Of a stretch of 64,000 nt of DNA, positions 17,888 to 28,142 are shown one piece after another (the stretch's first letter is position 1; the number at the start of each line of letters is the position of its first letter). The notes under the pieces were generated by a model. It searched no databases. It saw only the letters and a program-made list of their open reading frames with translations, and was not told the origin of the DNA. Source of the DNA: Sinosporangium siamense (lineage in GTDB: Bacteria; Actinomycetota; Actinomycetes; Streptosporangiales; Streptosporangiaceae); assembly GCF_016863435.1 (NCBI RefSeq), contig NZ_BOOW01000006.1, forward strand, positions 124,001 to 188,000, given 5' to 3'. Both the position numbers and the translations under genes were made by a program.

Positions 17888-19012
17888 ATGCGTGCGGAAA
17901 ACAGCGCAGGAAACGGCGTGCAGGACAACGGCGCCGCTGGACACGGTTCTGTGGGATACGGCGCAGCCGGGCAAGGCAGTGCCACCGGGAAAGACAGTGC
18001 CACCGGGAAAGACAGTGCCACCGGGCTAGGCGGCGACTCCGGCCAGGGCGCGGCTCCGGGCGGGCATGTGCCCGTGATGGTGGAGCGGGTGCTTGAGCTT
18101 CTCGCCCCCGCGCTCGACGCCGAGGGCGCCGTGGTGGTCGACGCCAACCTCGGTCTCGGCGGTCACGCCGAGGCGCTGCTGCGTGCTCATCCGTCGCTGC
18201 ACCTGATAGGCATCGACCGCGACCCGGCCGCGATCGAGCGGTCGACCGCGAGGCTCATGCCGTACTCCGAGCGTGTGACGCTGGTGCGGGCCGTCTCCGA
18301 CGAGTTGCCCGAGGTGCTGGATCAGGCGGGTGTGCGCAAGGTGCACGGGGTGCTGTTCGACCTCGGTGTCTCCTCGCCGCAGCTCGACGAGGCTGAGCGC
18401 GGATTCGCCTACTCCTATGACGCACCCCTCGACATGCGGATGGACCCGGATCAGGAGGTCACAGCCGAGCATGTGGTCAATACCTACTCGGCTGCGGAGC
18501 TAATCCGCATCCTCCGCGATTACGGGGAAGAAGGATCCGCTCCGCGTGTCGCGCGCTTAATCATCAAGGAACGGGCCAAGGAGGCCATAACGTCGACTAA
18601 GCGACTTGCTGAGATTGTCCGCGAGGCGATCCCAGCGGCAAAGCGACGGACTGGGGGAAACCCCGCGAAGAGGACTTTTCAGGCATTGCGCATCGAAGTG
18701 AACGCGGAGTTGACGGCGCTCGACGTCGCCCTGCCCGCGGCGCTCGACGCGCTGGCGGTGGGCGGACGAGTCGTCGTGCTCTCCTACCACTCCCTTGAGG
18801 ACCGACTGACCAAGCAGGCCCTCGCGGCGCGCATCAAGGACACCAGCCCGGTAGGGCTGCCGGTCCCGCTTCCAGGTCATGAGCCGACGTTCCGCCTCCT
18901 TACCAGGGGAGCTGAGCTACCGAGTGACGCCGAGGTGACCCGCAACCCGCGGGCGGCCTCAGCCAGGTTGCGGGCAGCAGAAAGGATCCGTGAGCCAGTT
19001 GACGAAGACTGA
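17888..19012 (+). CDS. rsmH: 16S rRNA (cytosine(1402)-N(4))-methyltransferase
   Basis: This 374-residue protein methylates N4 of C1402 in 16S rRNA. Family segments are [14 protein letters not shown], the SAM site [53 protein letters not shown] and [10 protein letters not shown]. Residues 1-57 are an unusual low-complexity extension rich in Gly/Ser/Asp with tandem SATGKD units, encoded by an 18-bp repeat. ATG at 17888 follows a GAGAGGGGGG tract. Codons around 204-235 include CTA, TTA and ATA, which are rare in this genome. The stop lies 23 bases inside ftsL. Confidence 0.95.
   Translation: MRAENSAGNGVQDNGAAGHGSVGYGAAGQGSATGKDSATGKDSATGLGGDSGQGAAPGGHVPVMVERVLELLAPALDAEGAVVVDANLGLGGHAEALLRAHPSLHLIGIDRDPAAIERSTARLMPYSERVTLVRAVSDELPEVLDQAGVRKVHGVLFDLGVSSPQLDEAERGFAYSYDAPLDMRMDPDQEVTAEHVVNTYSAAELIRILRDYGEEGSAPRVARLIIKERAKEAITSTKRLAEIVREAIPAAKRRTGGNPAKRTFQALRIEVNAELTALDVALPAALDALAVGGRVVVLSYHSLEDRLTKQALAARIKDTSPVGLPVPLPGHEPTFRLLTRGAELPSDAEVTRNPRAASARLRAAERIREPVDED
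17977..18026 (+). repeat. 18-bp tandem repeat inside the rsmH 5' end
   Basis: The unit CAGTGCCACCGGGAAAGA occurs at 17977 and 17995, with a third partial copy from 18013 that diverges after CCGGG. In frame it encodes repeated SATGKD. It falls in the non-conserved N-terminal extension, so it can vary without harming the enzyme core. Confidence 0.85.
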
Positions 19013-19763
19013 CCTTGAGATCATCAAGCGGAGCCCCGCTACCCGGGGGCCGAAGCCCGCGCGCACGCCGACGCGCGGTCTTCCCGGACGCGGCGCCAAG
19101 GGCACGCCCCGCAGGGTGGAACACGATCTTAGTTCCTCTGACGGGGTGATTAAGCCCACAACCGCCGAGGAGCGCCCGGCGCGAGCCCGGAGCAAGCGTG
19201 TCCCGCGTGCTCCGCGTGCGCCGTTCGTGCTGCTCGTGGTGGGTTTGCTCTGTGGTGGTCTGGTCAGCCTGCTGCTGCTCAACATGGTTCTCGCACAGGA
19301 TTCCATCGCGGCCGACTCGCTGCGCACGCAGACCAACGACATCCTTCGCAAGGCGCAGGAGGTCAAGCAGGACAACATGCGCAGAGAGCAGCCGGCGAAC
19401 ATGGCGGCCGAGGCCGAGCGGCTGGGCGAGCGGACCGCGTGGAAGTCGCCCGACTTCGTGGACCCCGACAGGCCGGACAATTTGACCGGGCGGTCGGTGG
19501 ACACCCGCGAGCGCTCAAGCGCGGCCTCCGGGACGGAGGGCGGCACACCCGGCGGCACCGGCCCGACCAACGCCATTCCGAACGGCACCACCCCGAACGG
19601 CACGGGCCAGTCGACGGGTTCACCGGCGGGCTCGCCTGACACCGGCGAAGCGAACACGGGTGCTCCGGGGGCCGCCGGCGGTCCGCGGACAGTGGACGCG
19701 GGCACGGCGGGACGCCCCGCCGAGGGCCCTGCGGCCGAGCGGCAGGCGGATCCGGTCCGGTGA
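18990..19763 (+). CDS. ftsL: FtsL-like cell division protein with long C-terminal tail
   Basis: This 257-residue protein has a basic cytoplasmic N-terminus (about 75 residues), one membrane segment [20 protein letters not shown], and a short helical region with [20 protein letters not shown], the FtsL/DivIC coiled-coil type. A conserved patch around AAEAERLG follows. The last 100 residues are a Gly/Thr/Pro-rich disordered tail, longer than in Streptomyces. FtsL joins FtsQ and DivIC in the divisome and activates FtsWI. GTG at 18990 overlaps rsmH by 23 bases and follows AAAGGA; it ends in a GTGA overlap with ftsI. Identification rests mainly on position and topology. Confidence 0.85.
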   Translation: MSQLTKTDLEIIKRSPATRGPKPARTPTRGLPGRGAKGTPRRVEHDLSSSDGVIKPTTAEERPARARSKRVPRAPRAPFVLLVVGLLCGGLVSLLLLNMVLAQDSIAADSLRTQTNDILRKAQEVKQDNMRREQPANMAAEAERLGERTAWKSPDFVDPDRPDNLTGRSVDTRERSSAASGTEGGTPGGTGPTNAIPNGTTPNGTGQSTGSPAGSPDTGEANTGAPGAAGGPRTVDAGTAGRPAEGPAAERQADPVR

Positions 19764-22756
19764 GAGACAACGGTGGCGGCCGGGGCAAAGGCCCCGGCCG
19801 CGGCGCTTCCGGCGCCGGACCCTCGGGAGGGCCCGGGTCCTCCCGCCGCGGTCCGGGAAGCCAGGGGGGGCAGGGCCGCGCCGACGGACCCGGCCGCCCC
19901 CCGAAGTCCTCCCGCCCCACCGACGGCCGTCAGGGCCGAGGCGGCGAGGACGACTGGATCGACGGCTGGCCGACGGACGACGCCGGCGACCGCCCCCGTG
20001 CGAGCGGCGGACCCACCCGGGGCACGGCAGGCGGCCGTCCTGCGGGCCGGGGCGAGGACGAGAGCGGCGGCAGGTCGCCGCGAGGCCGCGGCAAGGGGAC
20101 TGAGGACGACAGAGGCAATGCCCGGGGCACCCGCCCGCCGGCCCGGGGCACGGATGACGGGCCCTCCGGCGTAAGCGGTGACGGCCGGTCGGGCACCTCG
20201 TCCGAGGGACGTCCCGCCGGCCGCGTGAGCGGCCGTGGTGAGGGCAAGGTCGGCGGCGCCCGCGCCGGCCGGCCCGAAGGTCAGGATGAGCGCCGGGGCG
20301 GCGGCCGTGCGGGCACGTCCGCCGATGGGCGCGGTGACCGCGCGAACGGTCGCGGCGAGGGCCTGGGCGGCATCCGGCGGGGCGGTTCCGCCGAGGGGCG
20401 CTCGACCGGCCGTGTGGCCGGCGGTAAGTCCGGTGGCCGGGACACTGACGATTTCGCCGAGTCGCGGGGCGGGCGCGCGAGCAGCCGTGCCGAGGGTCGC
20501 TCGACCGGCCGTGTGGCCGGGGGCAGGTCCGGTGGCCGGGACATCGACGATTTCGCCGAGTCGCGGGGCGGGCGCGCGAGCAGCCGTGCCGGGGGTTCGT
20601 CGAGCAGCCGTGCCGAGGGTCGCTCGACCGGCCGTGTGGCCGGGGGCAGGTCCGGTGGCCGGGACACTGACGACTTTGCCGACTCGCGCGGCGGGCGCGC
20701 GAGCGGCCGTGGTGAAGGCCGGGCCGCAGGCTCGTCCGGCACCCGTGCCGAAGGACGTGGCGGCGGCCGGTCCGGAGAGAGCCGGGGAGGCTCTGCCGAA
20801 GGACGTGGCGGCGGCCGGTCCGGGGAGAGCCGGGGCGGCACTGCCGCGGGGCGCGGTGAAGGCCGGGCCGCGGGGCGTGAGGAGGCCGGGAGGCCGGCGG
20901 GCAAGCGTGCGGGGGAGCGTGGCTCCGGGAGAGACGAGCGGGCGCGGCGGTCCCGGGCTCGGGAGGACGAGACGATCGCCGCGCCGGGCGGCAGGGGGCC
21001 GCGGCCTCCGATGCGCCCGCCGAACGTGCTCATGCTGGGCAACCCGCGGCGGCGCATCAACATCGGCCTGATCGCCATGACCTTCGTGCTGTCCGTCTTC
21101 GCCGGGCGGCTGGTCCAGATGCAGGGCCTCGACTCCAAGATCTACGAGGCCGCCGCGGCGGCGCAGCGGGTGCAGACCGAGGTGCTGCCCGCGCGGCGTG
21201 GCTCGATCACCGACGTGAACGGGCACGAGCTGGCCGTCACCGTGGAGGCGCGGGAGATCTCCGCCGACCCCCAGATCGTGCCGGCTGCGGGCCGGGACGA
21301 GATCGCCACCGCGCTGGCGACAGACCTCGGCCGGCCCAAGGAGGAGATCGCCGGCAAACTCGCGAAGACCGACAGGCGCTATGTCCGCCTGGCCCGCGGA
21401 GTGGACCCCGTGGTGGCCAAGCGGATCATGGCCAGGAAGTTCAAGGGCATCAGTTCCAAGCACGAATACCGTCGCACATATCCGGGTGCAAACCTCGCCG
21501 GTAGCCTTGTCGGCTTCGTCGGCGACGAGGACAAGGGCCTGTCGGGTCTGGAGCAGGCGTTCAACGACACGCTGAGCGGGCGCGACGGCAGCCAGACCAT
21601 CGAGATGGGCCGAGAGGGGCAGCGCATCCCGCTCACGAGCACCAAGCGGCAGCAGCCGGTGCCCGGCCGGGACGTGCGGCTGACGATCGACCGCGACCTC
21701 CAGTGGGCCGCGCAGAAGGTCATCGCCGACCAGGTCCGGGCGGTGGGCGCGCGCAGCGGCAGCGTCATCGTGATGGACGTCAAGAGCGGCGACATCCTCG
21801 CCATGGCCAACGCCCCCGAACTCGACCTGAACAAGTGGCAGCAGGCCCCGCAGGAGCACTGGGTGAACCGGTCGGTCTCGGAGGTCTTCGAGCCGGGAAG
21901 CACCAACAAGGTCATCACGGCGGCGGCCGCCCTGGAGGCGGGAGCCGTACGCCCCGAGACGGAGTTCCTCGTCAGGGACAGCATCCAATGTGCGGACCGT
22001 ACGCTGAAGGACGCTCATCCGCACCCTCCGGAGCGGCTGACCTTCTCCGGTGTGGTGGCGACCTCCAGCAACGTGGGCACGATCCTCGCCGCCCAGAAGG
22101 TCGGCGACAAGGGGCTGCACGACATGCTGAAGGCTTTCGGCTTCGGGGAGCGGCCGGGCGGCGGGTTGCCCGGGGCCGAGGGCGGCGTGCTGCCGAAGCC
22201 GGAGACCTGGTCGGGCAGTCAGCGTTGCACGATCGCCTACGGGCAGGGCATCTCGGTCACCGCGCTGCAGACGGCGAGTGTGTATCAGACCATCGCGAAC
22301 GGCGGCGTGCGTGTTACGCCGCGGATCGTCGCCGGGACCACGGACGCGGAGGGCGAACTCGTGCCCGCGCCGGCCGGTGAGAAGCGGCGGGTCGTGAGCC
22401 AGCGCACCGCCAAGGAGATCGGACTCATGCTGGAGGCGGCGGTGAGCGAGGACGGCACGGGCAACCTGGCCGCGATCCCCGGTTATCGCGTGGGGGGCAA
22501 GACCGGCACGGCGATGCGCTACGACGCGAGCTGCCAGGGTTACTGCGGCTATACCGCAACTTTCGTCGGCTTCACCCCCGCGGAGGCCCCTGAGCTGGTC
22601 GTCTCCGCGGTGATCCAGGATCCCCGCAACGGCCACTTCGGCGGGCAGGTCGCGGCTCCGGTCTTCAAGGACGTCGCCACGTTCGCCCTCAAGAACCGCA
22701 AGATCGCTCCGACCGGCGCGACACCGCCGAAGGTGCGGATACGCGCGGGTGAGTGA
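19760..22756 (+). CDS. ftsI: Division-specific penicillin-binding protein 2/FtsI with giant repetitive N-terminal extension
   Basis: This 998-residue class B PBP has a single membrane anchor near residues 432-452 (INIGLIAMTFVLSVFAGRL), a dimerisation domain and a transpeptidase domain. The active-site motifs are GSTNK (Ser714, Lys717), SSN (769-771) and KTGT (914-917). It crosslinks septal peptidoglycan with FtsW. Residues 1-430 are a Gly/Arg/Ser-rich, probably disordered cytoplasmic region with tandem 33- and 16-residue repeats; most FtsI tails are well under 100 residues. The GTG start overlaps the ftsL stop as GTGA, and the frame is unbroken, which supports the long form. A start at ATG 21010 would give a normal-sized protein. 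Confidence 0.88.
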   Translation: MRDNGGGRGKGPGRGASGAGPSGGPGSSRRGPGSQGGQGRADGPGRPPKSSRPTDGRQGRGGEDDWIDGWPTDDAGDRPRASGGPTRGTAGGRPAGRGEDESGGRSPRGRGKGTEDDRGNARGTRPPARGTDDGPSGVSGDGRSGTSSEGRPAGRVSGRGEGKVGGARAGRPEGQDERRGGGRAGTSADGRGDRANGRGEGLGGIRRGGSAEGRSTGRVAGGKSGGRDTDDFAESRGGRASSRAEGRSTGRVAGGRSGGRDIDDFAESRGGRASSRAGGSSSSRAEGRSTGRVAGGRSGGRDTDDFADSRGGRASGRGEGRAAGSSGTRAEGRGGGRSGESRGGSAEGRGGGRSGESRGGTAAGRGEGRAAGREEAGRPAGKRAGERGSGRDERARRSRAREDETIAAPGGRGPRPPMRPPNVLMLGNPRRRINIGLIAMTFVLSVFAGRLVQMQGLDSKIYEAAAAAQRVQTEVLPARRGSITDVNGHELAVTVEAREISADPQIVPAAGRDEIATALATDLGRPKEEIAGKLAKTDRRYVRLARGVDPVVAKRIMARKFKGISSKHEYRRTYPGANLAGSLVGFVGDEDKGLSGLEQAFNDTLSGRDGSQTIEMGREGQRIPLTSTKRQQPVPGRDVRLTIDRDLQWAAQKVIADQVRAVGARSGSVIVMDVKSGDILAMANAPELDLNKWQQAPQEHWVNRSVSEVFEPGSTNKVITAAAALEAGAVRPETEFLVRDSIQCADRTLKDAHPHPPERLTFSGVVATSSNVGTILAAQKVGDKGLHDMLKAFGFGERPGGGLPGAEGGVLPKPETWSGSQRCTIAYGQGISVTALQTASVYQTIANGGVRVTPRIVAGTTDAEGELVPAPAGEKRRVVSQRTAKEIGLMLEAAVSEDGTGNLAAIPGYRVGGKTGTAMRYDASCQGYCGYTATFVGFTPAEAPELVVSAVIQDPRNGHFGGQVAAPVFKDVATFALKNRKIAPTGATPPKVRIRAGE
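20390..20842 (+). repeat. Coding tandem repeats in ftsI: 99-bp x3 and 48-bp x2
   Basis: A 99-base unit starts at 20390, 20489 and 20612, the last after a 24-base insertion encoding GGSSSSRA. It encodes about 33 residues built on AEGRSTGRVAGG and RDTDDFAESRGGRAS. A 48-base unit follows at 20747 and 20795, encoding AEGRGGGRSGESRGGS. All lengths are multiples of three, so the reading frame is kept. Confidence 0.9.
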
Positions 22757-24326
22757 CGAGGGAAGGTACGCTCTCGCCGTGCGTCCCCCGTCGTCGATGC
22801 GACCTAAGTCCAGTCCACCCCGGCCGCTGTCCGGGCTTGCAACCCTGCTCGGAGCACCCTCCGGCACCTCCCGGGCGCCCCGCGGCGCGATCACCGGAGT
22901 GACCATTGACTCCCGGCAGGTGATGCGCGGCGATCTCTACGTCGCGCTCTCCGGCAACACCACCCACGGCGGCGCGTTCGCGGCCGAGGCGCTCGCCGCC
23001 GGCGCCGTGGCCGTGCTCACCGACGCCGCCGGGCAGGAGCAGGCCGCCGCGACCGGCCTGCCCGTGCTCGTCGTGCCCGACCCGCGCGCCGTGCTCGGCG
23101 AGGTGGCGGCCTGGGTCTACGGGCGGCCCGCCGAGTCCGTGCTGATGCTCGGGGTCACCGGCACGAGCGGCAAGTCCACGACCACGTTCCTGCTGGAGGC
23201 GGGTCTCAAGGCCGCGGGGCACCGCACGGGATTGATCGGCGGGGTCGAGATCCACGTGGGCGACACCCGGTTCGTGCCCAAGCTGACCACGCCGGAGGCC
23301 ACCGATCTGCACGGGCTGCTCGGCCTCATGCGCGAGGAGGGCGTGACGGCGGCGGCGATGGAGGTCTCCAGCCACGCGCTCGCGCTCGGCCGGGTGGACG
23401 GCGCGTTCTACGATGTGGCGCTGTTCACCAACCTGTCGCAGGACCACCTCGACTTCCACCGCGACCTCGACGACTATTTCGCGACGAAGGTGGCGCTGTT
23501 CACTCCGGAGCGCAGCCGCTGCGGCGTGGTCAACATAGACGACCCGCACGGGCGCGAGCTGCTGCACCGGGCGAAGGTCCCGATGACGACCTTCTCGGCG
23601 GAGGGCCGCGAGGAGGCCGAGTGGCGGGCCGCCGGGGTGCGGCTCGGCGGCGACGGCAGCACGTTCAGGGTCGTCGGGCCAGGGGGCGTCGAGGCCGACG
23701 TCTCGGTGGCCCTGCCGGGGCTGTTCAACGTCGCCAACACGCTCGGCGCCGTCGTCACGCTGGTGGAGGCGGGGGTGCCGCTGCCGGCCGCCGTGGCGGG
23801 GGTCGGCACGCTCACCGGGGTGCCGGGGCGCATGGAGAGAGTGCCCGGCACCGATGAGTTCCAGGCGATTGTGGACTACTCTCACAAGCCCGGGGCGGTG
23901 GAGTCGGTCCTGCGCTCTTTGCGTGAGGTCACCACCGGCCGGTTGACCGTCGTGCTCGGGTGCGGCGGCGACCGTGACCGGGGCAAGCGCCCGCTCATGG
24001 GCGAGGCCGCAGCACGCCTGGCCGATGTGGCCATTCTCACCAGCGACAATCCCCGTTCGGAGGACCCCCTGGCGATCCTCGCCGCGATGATGGACGGAGC
24101 CCTGCGGGTTCCGCGCGAACGGCGGGCTCATATGATCATGGAGCCCGACCGCGCCGCGGCCATCGCCCTGGCGGTCGACCGGGCGGAGCGCGGCGACGTG
24201 GTCGTCGTCGCGGGCAAGGGTCACGAGCAGGGGCAATACGTCGCCGGTGAGGTGATCCCGTTCGACGACCGGCAGGTGGTCGCCGACGCCGTCAGAGCAC
24301 GTGTGGAGAGTAGGAAAAACACATGA
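22749..24326 (+). CDS. murE: UDP-N-acetylmuramoyl-L-alanyl-D-glutamate--2,6-diaminopimelate ligase
   Basis: This 525-residue Mur ligase adds meso-diaminopimelate to UDP-MurNAc-L-Ala-D-Glu. Evidence is the ATP loop GVTGTSGKSTTTFLLEA, TTPEATDLHGLL, AMEVSSHALALGRVDG, FTNLSQDHLDFH, VVDYSHKPGAVESVL-type C-terminal segment (written IVDYSHKPGAVE here) and SDNPRSEDP, the DNPR motif of DAP-specific enzymes. This implies a DAP-type peptidoglycan. The first GTG (22749) overlaps the ftsI stop by 8 bases; GTG at 22779 is a possible shorter start. It ends in an ATGA overlap with murF. Confidence 0.95.
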   Translation: MSDEGRYALAVRPPSSMRPKSSPPRPLSGLATLLGAPSGTSRAPRGAITGVTIDSRQVMRGDLYVALSGNTTHGGAFAAEALAAGAVAVLTDAAGQEQAAATGLPVLVVPDPRAVLGEVAAWVYGRPAESVLMLGVTGTSGKSTTTFLLEAGLKAAGHRTGLIGGVEIHVGDTRFVPKLTTPEATDLHGLLGLMREEGVTAAAMEVSSHALALGRVDGAFYDVALFTNLSQDHLDFHRDLDDYFATKVALFTPERSRCGVVNIDDPHGRELLHRAKVPMTTFSAEGREEAEWRAAGVRLGGDGSTFRVVGPGGVEADVSVALPGLFNVANTLGAVVTLVEAGVPLPAAVAGVGTLTGVPGRMERVPGTDEFQAIVDYSHKPGAVESVLRSLREVTTGRLTVVLGCGGDRDRGKRPLMGEAAARLADVAILTSDNPRSEDPLAILAAMMDGALRVPRERRAHMIMEPDRAAAIALAVDRAERGDVVVVAGKGHEQGQYVAGEVIPFDDRQVVADAVRARVESRKNT

Positions 24327-25705
24327 TCCCGTTGCCTCTGGCCAGGATCGCCGAGGTCACCTCGGGGGCCCTGGCGGGCATGGCCGACCCCCGCGCCATC
24401 GCGGGCGGCCCGGTCGTGATCGACTCGCGGGAAGCCGGGCCCGGATCGCTGTTCGTGGCGATCAAGGGCGAGCGTTCCGACGGGCACGACTTCGCCACCG
24501 CGGCGGTGGAGACGGGTGCCGTCGCGGTGCTGGCCTCCCGCCCCGTCGACGCGCCCGCCGTGATCGTGCCGGACACCACGCGTGCCCTGGCCGAACTGGC
24601 CGCCGCGGTGCACGCGGAGCTCACCTCGGCCACCACGGTCGGCATCACCGGTTCGGCCGGCAAAACCTCGACCAAAGACCTGCTCGCGGGGCTGACCGCC
24701 CGTGTGGGGCCGACGGTCGCGCCCGTCAATTCCTTCAACAACGAGATCGGCCATCCGCTCACGGTGCTCAAGGCCGACGCCTCCACCCGCTTCCTGGTGC
24801 TTGAGCTGAGCGCCCGCGACATCGGGCACATCGCCCACCTCGCCCGCGTCGCCCCGCCGCGCATCGGCGTGGTCCTCAACGTCGGCACCGCCCACCTCGG
24901 CGTCTTCGGCGGACGCGACGCGATCGCCAAGGCCAAGGGCGAGCTTGTCGAGACGCTCCCCGCGCACGGCATCGCCGTACTCAACGCCGACGACCCGCAC
25001 GTGCGGGCGATGGCCGGGCGCACCGACGCCCGCGTCACCCTGTTCGGCCGCTCCGCCGACGCCGCGGTGCGCGCCGAGGACGTCACGGTCGAGGACGGCC
25101 GCGCCTCCTTCACCCTGCGCACGCCGTCGGGCGCCGCGGAGGTGCGGTTGCGGTTGTACGGCGAGCACGCGGTGGACAACGCCCTCGCCGCCGCGGCGGC
25201 GGGCTACGAGCTCGGCATCCCGGTCGCCGTCATCGCCGACGAGTTGTCGCGGGCGGAGCCGCGCAGCCACTGGCGCATGGAGGTCACCGAGCGGGCCGAC
25301 GGCGTCACCGTCGTCAACGACGCCTACAACGCCAACCCCGACTCGATGCGCGCGGCCTTCCAGGCGCACACCGCGCTCGCCGGGGGCAGACGCCGCCTCG
25401 CGGTCGTCGCCGCGCTGCGTGAGCTTGGCGACGAGAGCGACCGGCTCAACGAGGAGCTGGGCCGCCTGGCGGGCGGCGCGGGCCTGTCCGCGCTGGTCGT
25501 CGTCGGCCCGGGCGCGGGCCCGGTGCTCGCCGGGGCGCACGCGGCGGGCGGCGCCACCGAGATCGTCCACGTCGACGACGCGGCGGGCGCGATCGCCGAG
25601 ATCGGCGGCCGGCTGGCGTCCGGCGACGTGCTCTTGATCAAGGGGCCGCGGGCCATGAGACTGGAACGCGTCGCCGCGGGGCTGCTCGGGGGTGCCTCGA
25701 CGTGA
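24323..25705 (+). CDS. murF: UDP-N-acetylmuramoyl-tripeptide--D-alanyl-D-alanine ligase
   Basis: This 460-residue Mur ligase adds D-Ala-D-Ala to the UDP-MurNAc tripeptide, finishing the cytoplasmic precursor. It shows the N-terminal [19 protein letters not shown] segment, ATP loop [44 protein letters not shown], and the C-terminal [17 protein letters not shown] motif typical of MurF. Its ATG overlaps the murE stop, and its 3' end overlaps mraY as GTGA. Confidence 0.96.
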   Translation: MIPLPLARIAEVTSGALAGMADPRAIAGGPVVIDSREAGPGSLFVAIKGERSDGHDFATAAVETGAVAVLASRPVDAPAVIVPDTTRALAELAAAVHAELTSATTVGITGSAGKTSTKDLLAGLTARVGPTVAPVNSFNNEIGHPLTVLKADASTRFLVLELSARDIGHIAHLARVAPPRIGVVLNVGTAHLGVFGGRDAIAKAKGELVETLPAHGIAVLNADDPHVRAMAGRTDARVTLFGRSADAAVRAEDVTVEDGRASFTLRTPSGAAEVRLRLYGEHAVDNALAAAAAGYELGIPVAVIADELSRAEPRSHWRMEVTERADGVTVVNDAYNANPDSMRAAFQAHTALAGGRRRLAVVAALRELGDESDRLNEELGRLAGGAGLSALVVVGPGAGPVLAGAHAAGGATEIVHVDDAAGAIAEIGGRLASGDVLLIKGPRAMRLERVAAGLLGGAST

Positions 25706-26760
25706 CCAACGTACTCATCGCCGCGGCGGTGGCCCTGGTGCTCTCGATGCTGGGCACCCCGCTGGCGATCCGGCTGTTCTCCCGGCGCGGTTACGGCCAG
25801 AGCATCCGCGAGGAGGGGCCCGAGGCCCACCAGGGCAAGCGCGGCACCCCGACGATGGGCGGCACCGTCATCGTCATCGCCGCCCTGATCGGCTTCTTCG
25901 TCTCCCACCTCGCGACCTTCTCCGAGCCCACGGCCTCGGCGCTGCTGGTGCTGATGCTCATGACCGGGCTCGGCGCGGTCGGCTTCCTCGACGACTTCAT
26001 CAAGATCTACAAGCGGCGCTCCCTGGGCCTGCGCAGTGGAGCCAAGGCGTTCGGCCAGCTCATCGTGGGCGTGCTCTTCGCCGTGCTTGTGACGAACTTC
26101 CCCAACAGCTACCAGATCACCCCGGCGGACGACCGCCTGTCCTTCCTCAGGGACTTCGGGCCGCCCCTCGGCATCGTCGTCTTCACCATCTGGGTGCTGA
26201 TCTGGATCGTCGGCTTCTCCAACGCGGTCAACCTCACCGACGGCCTCGACGGCCTGGCGAGCGGCGCGACCGGCGTCGTGCTCGCCGCCTACGTGGTGAT
26301 CGGCAACTGGCAGTTCCGCAACAGCTGCGTGTCGCAACTCGACCCCAACTGCTACTGGGTGCGCGACCCGCTCGACCTCGCGGTGGTGGCGGCGGCGGTG
26401 CTGGGCGCGCTGGTCGGCTTCCTGTGGTGGAACGCCCCGCCCGCCAAGATCTTCATGGGTGACACCGGCTCCCTCGCCCTCGGCGGTGTGCTCGCCGGTC
26501 TCGCCTTCACCACCAGGACCCAGCTCCTGCTCATCATCCTGGCGGGCCTCTGCGTCATGATCACCCTCTCGGTGATCATCCAGGTGGGCTTCTTCAAGAT
26601 GACCGGCAAACGGGTGTTCCGCATGGCCCCGCTCCAGCACCACTTCGAACTGAAGGGGTGGGCCGAGACCACCATCGTGGTCCGCTTCTGGCTGATCGCC
26701 GGGCTCTTCGCCGCTCTTGGCGTCGCGCTGTTCTACGTCGAGTGGGTGCCGAGCGCGTGA
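25702..26760 (+). CDS. mraY: Phospho-N-acetylmuramoyl-pentapeptide-transferase
   Basis: This 352-residue polytopic membrane enzyme (about ten helices) transfers phospho-MurNAc-pentapeptide to undecaprenyl phosphate, making lipid I. Active-site motifs are all present: [27 protein letters not shown] with the Asp pair, [27 protein letters not shown] and the [10 protein letters not shown] loop. GTG start in a GTGA overlap with murF; the same kind of overlap leads to murD. Confidence 0.97.
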   Translation: MTNVLIAAAVALVLSMLGTPLAIRLFSRRGYGQSIREEGPEAHQGKRGTPTMGGTVIVIAALIGFFVSHLATFSEPTASALLVLMLMTGLGAVGFLDDFIKIYKRRSLGLRSGAKAFGQLIVGVLFAVLVTNFPNSYQITPADDRLSFLRDFGPPLGIVVFTIWVLIWIVGFSNAVNLTDGLDGLASGATGVVLAAYVVIGNWQFRNSCVSQLDPNCYWVRDPLDLAVVAAAVLGALVGFLWWNAPPAKIFMGDTGSLALGGVLAGLAFTTRTQLLLIILAGLCVMITLSVIIQVGFFKMTGKRVFRMAPLQHHFELKGWAETTIVVRFWLIAGLFAALGVALFYVEWVPSA

Positions 26761-28142
26761 GCGAGCACAAGGTGAAGGGCAGGACCGTCTGTGTGGCCGG
26801 CGCCGGGGTGTCCGGCGCGGCGGCGGCGCGGGTTCTCGCCGCGGGCGGGGACCGGGTCGTCGTGCTTGAGGACGCCGACGGCGAGCGGCAGCGCGCCGCG
26901 GCGGCCGGGCTGGCGGAGATCGGCGTCGAGGTCAGGCTCGGCGGCGGCGAGTTGCCCGAGGACACCGAGCTCCTCGTCACCTCGCCGGGTCTGCGCCCCA
27001 CGCACCCGCTGCTCGTGCGGGCGCGCGAGCGCGGCGTCGAGGTCATCGGCGAGGTCGAGCTGGCATGGCGGCTGCGCCCCGCCGAGGCGGCGCCGTGGCT
27101 CGTGCTCACCGGCACCAACGGCAAGACCACCACGGTGCGCATGCTGACGTCGATCCTCGCCGCCGCGGGGCGGCGGGCGGTCGCCGTGGGCAACGTCGGC
27201 GACCCGGTCGTCGAGGCGGTGCGGGGCGGGGCCGACGTGCTGGCGGTGGAGCTGTCCAGCTTCCAGCTCCACTGGTCGCACCGCCTGGCCCCGCAGGCCG
27301 CCGCCGTGCTCAACGTCGCGCCCGACCACATCGACTGGCACGGCTCCCTCGACGAATACGCCAAGGCCAAGGGCCGCGTCTTCGAACGCGCGGGCACCGT
27401 GGTCTACAACGCCGACGACGAGCGGGCGGCCCGGCTGGCCGCGCCGTATCCCGGGGCGGTGGGCTTCACGCTCGACGTGCCGCGCCCCGGGCAGGTCGGC
27501 GTAGTCGAGGATCTGCTCGTCGACCGGGCCTTCGTCGCCGATCCTGTGACCACGGCCGAGGAGCTCGCCCAGCTGTCGGACGTGCGGCCCTTCGCGCCGC
27601 ACAACGTCGCCAACGCCCTGGCCGCCGCCGCGCTGGCCCGCGCGCACGGCGTCCCGGCTCATGCCGTACGCCAGGGCCTGCAGGACTTCGTCCCCGACCC
27701 GCACCGCATCGCCCACGTGGCGCGGGTCGCGGGGGTCGACTACGTCGACGATTCCAAGGCCACCAACCCCCACGCGGCGGCGGCCTCGCTCATGACCTAC
27801 GAGTCGATCGTGTGGGTCGCCGGCGGTCAGCTCAAGGGCGCCGACATCGGCGACCTGGTGCGGGCCGCCGCGCCGAGGTTGCGCGGCGCGGTGCTGCTCG
27901 GCGCGGATCGTGCGTTGATCCATGAGGCTCTGGCGCGACACGCGCCGAATGTCCCCGTGCTGGAGGTGCCGGGGCAAGACACTGGTGTCATGGACCGTGT
28001 CGTCACAGAAGCCGCGAGGCTCGCCTCCCCTGGGGACACCGTGCTGCTCGCCCCGGCGGGAGCGTCCCTCGACATGTTCACGGGCTATGGAGCGAGGGGG
28101 GAGGCGTTCGCCCGCGCCGTGCGCCGCTTGGAGGGGGCGTGA
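26757..28142 (+). CDS. murD: UDP-N-acetylmuramoylalanine--D-glutamate ligase
   Basis: This 461-residue Mur ligase adds D-Glu to UDP-MurNAc-L-Ala. It has an N-terminal Rossmann segment [17 protein letters not shown], the ATP loop [39 protein letters not shown], a [15 protein letters not shown] motif typical of MurD, and [19 protein letters not shown] near the C-terminus. GTG at 26757 was selected because it forms GTGA with the mraY stop and starts just before the Rossmann strand. The gene ends in a GTGA overlap with ftsW. Confidence 0.95.
   Translation: MSEHKVKGRTVCVAGAGVSGAAAARVLAAGGDRVVVLEDADGERQRAAAAGLAEIGVEVRLGGGELPEDTELLVTSPGLRPTHPLLVRARERGVEVIGEVELAWRLRPAEAAPWLVLTGTNGKTTTVRMLTSILAAAGRRAVAVGNVGDPVVEAVRGGADVLAVELSSFQLHWSHRLAPQAAAVLNVAPDHIDWHGSLDEYAKAKGRVFERAGTVVYNADDERAARLAAPYPGAVGFTLDVPRPGQVGVVEDLLVDRAFVADPVTTAEELAQLSDVRPFAPHNVANALAAAALARAHGVPAHAVRQGLQDFVPDPHRIAHVARVAGVDYVDDSKATNPHAAAASLMTYESIVWVAGGQLKGADIGDLVRAAAPRLRGAVLLGADRALIHEALARHAPNVPVLEVPGQDTGVMDRVVTEAARLASPGDTVLLAPAGASLDMFTGYGARGEAFARAVRRLEGA

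Noticed and set aside
18959-22906. 1315-codon open frame on the minus strand opposite ftsL-ftsI
   Set aside because: It is a GC-driven shadow of the repetitive FtsI region and transpeptidase gene; no family motifs, and the plus strand carries the SxxK, SSN and KTGT motifs.
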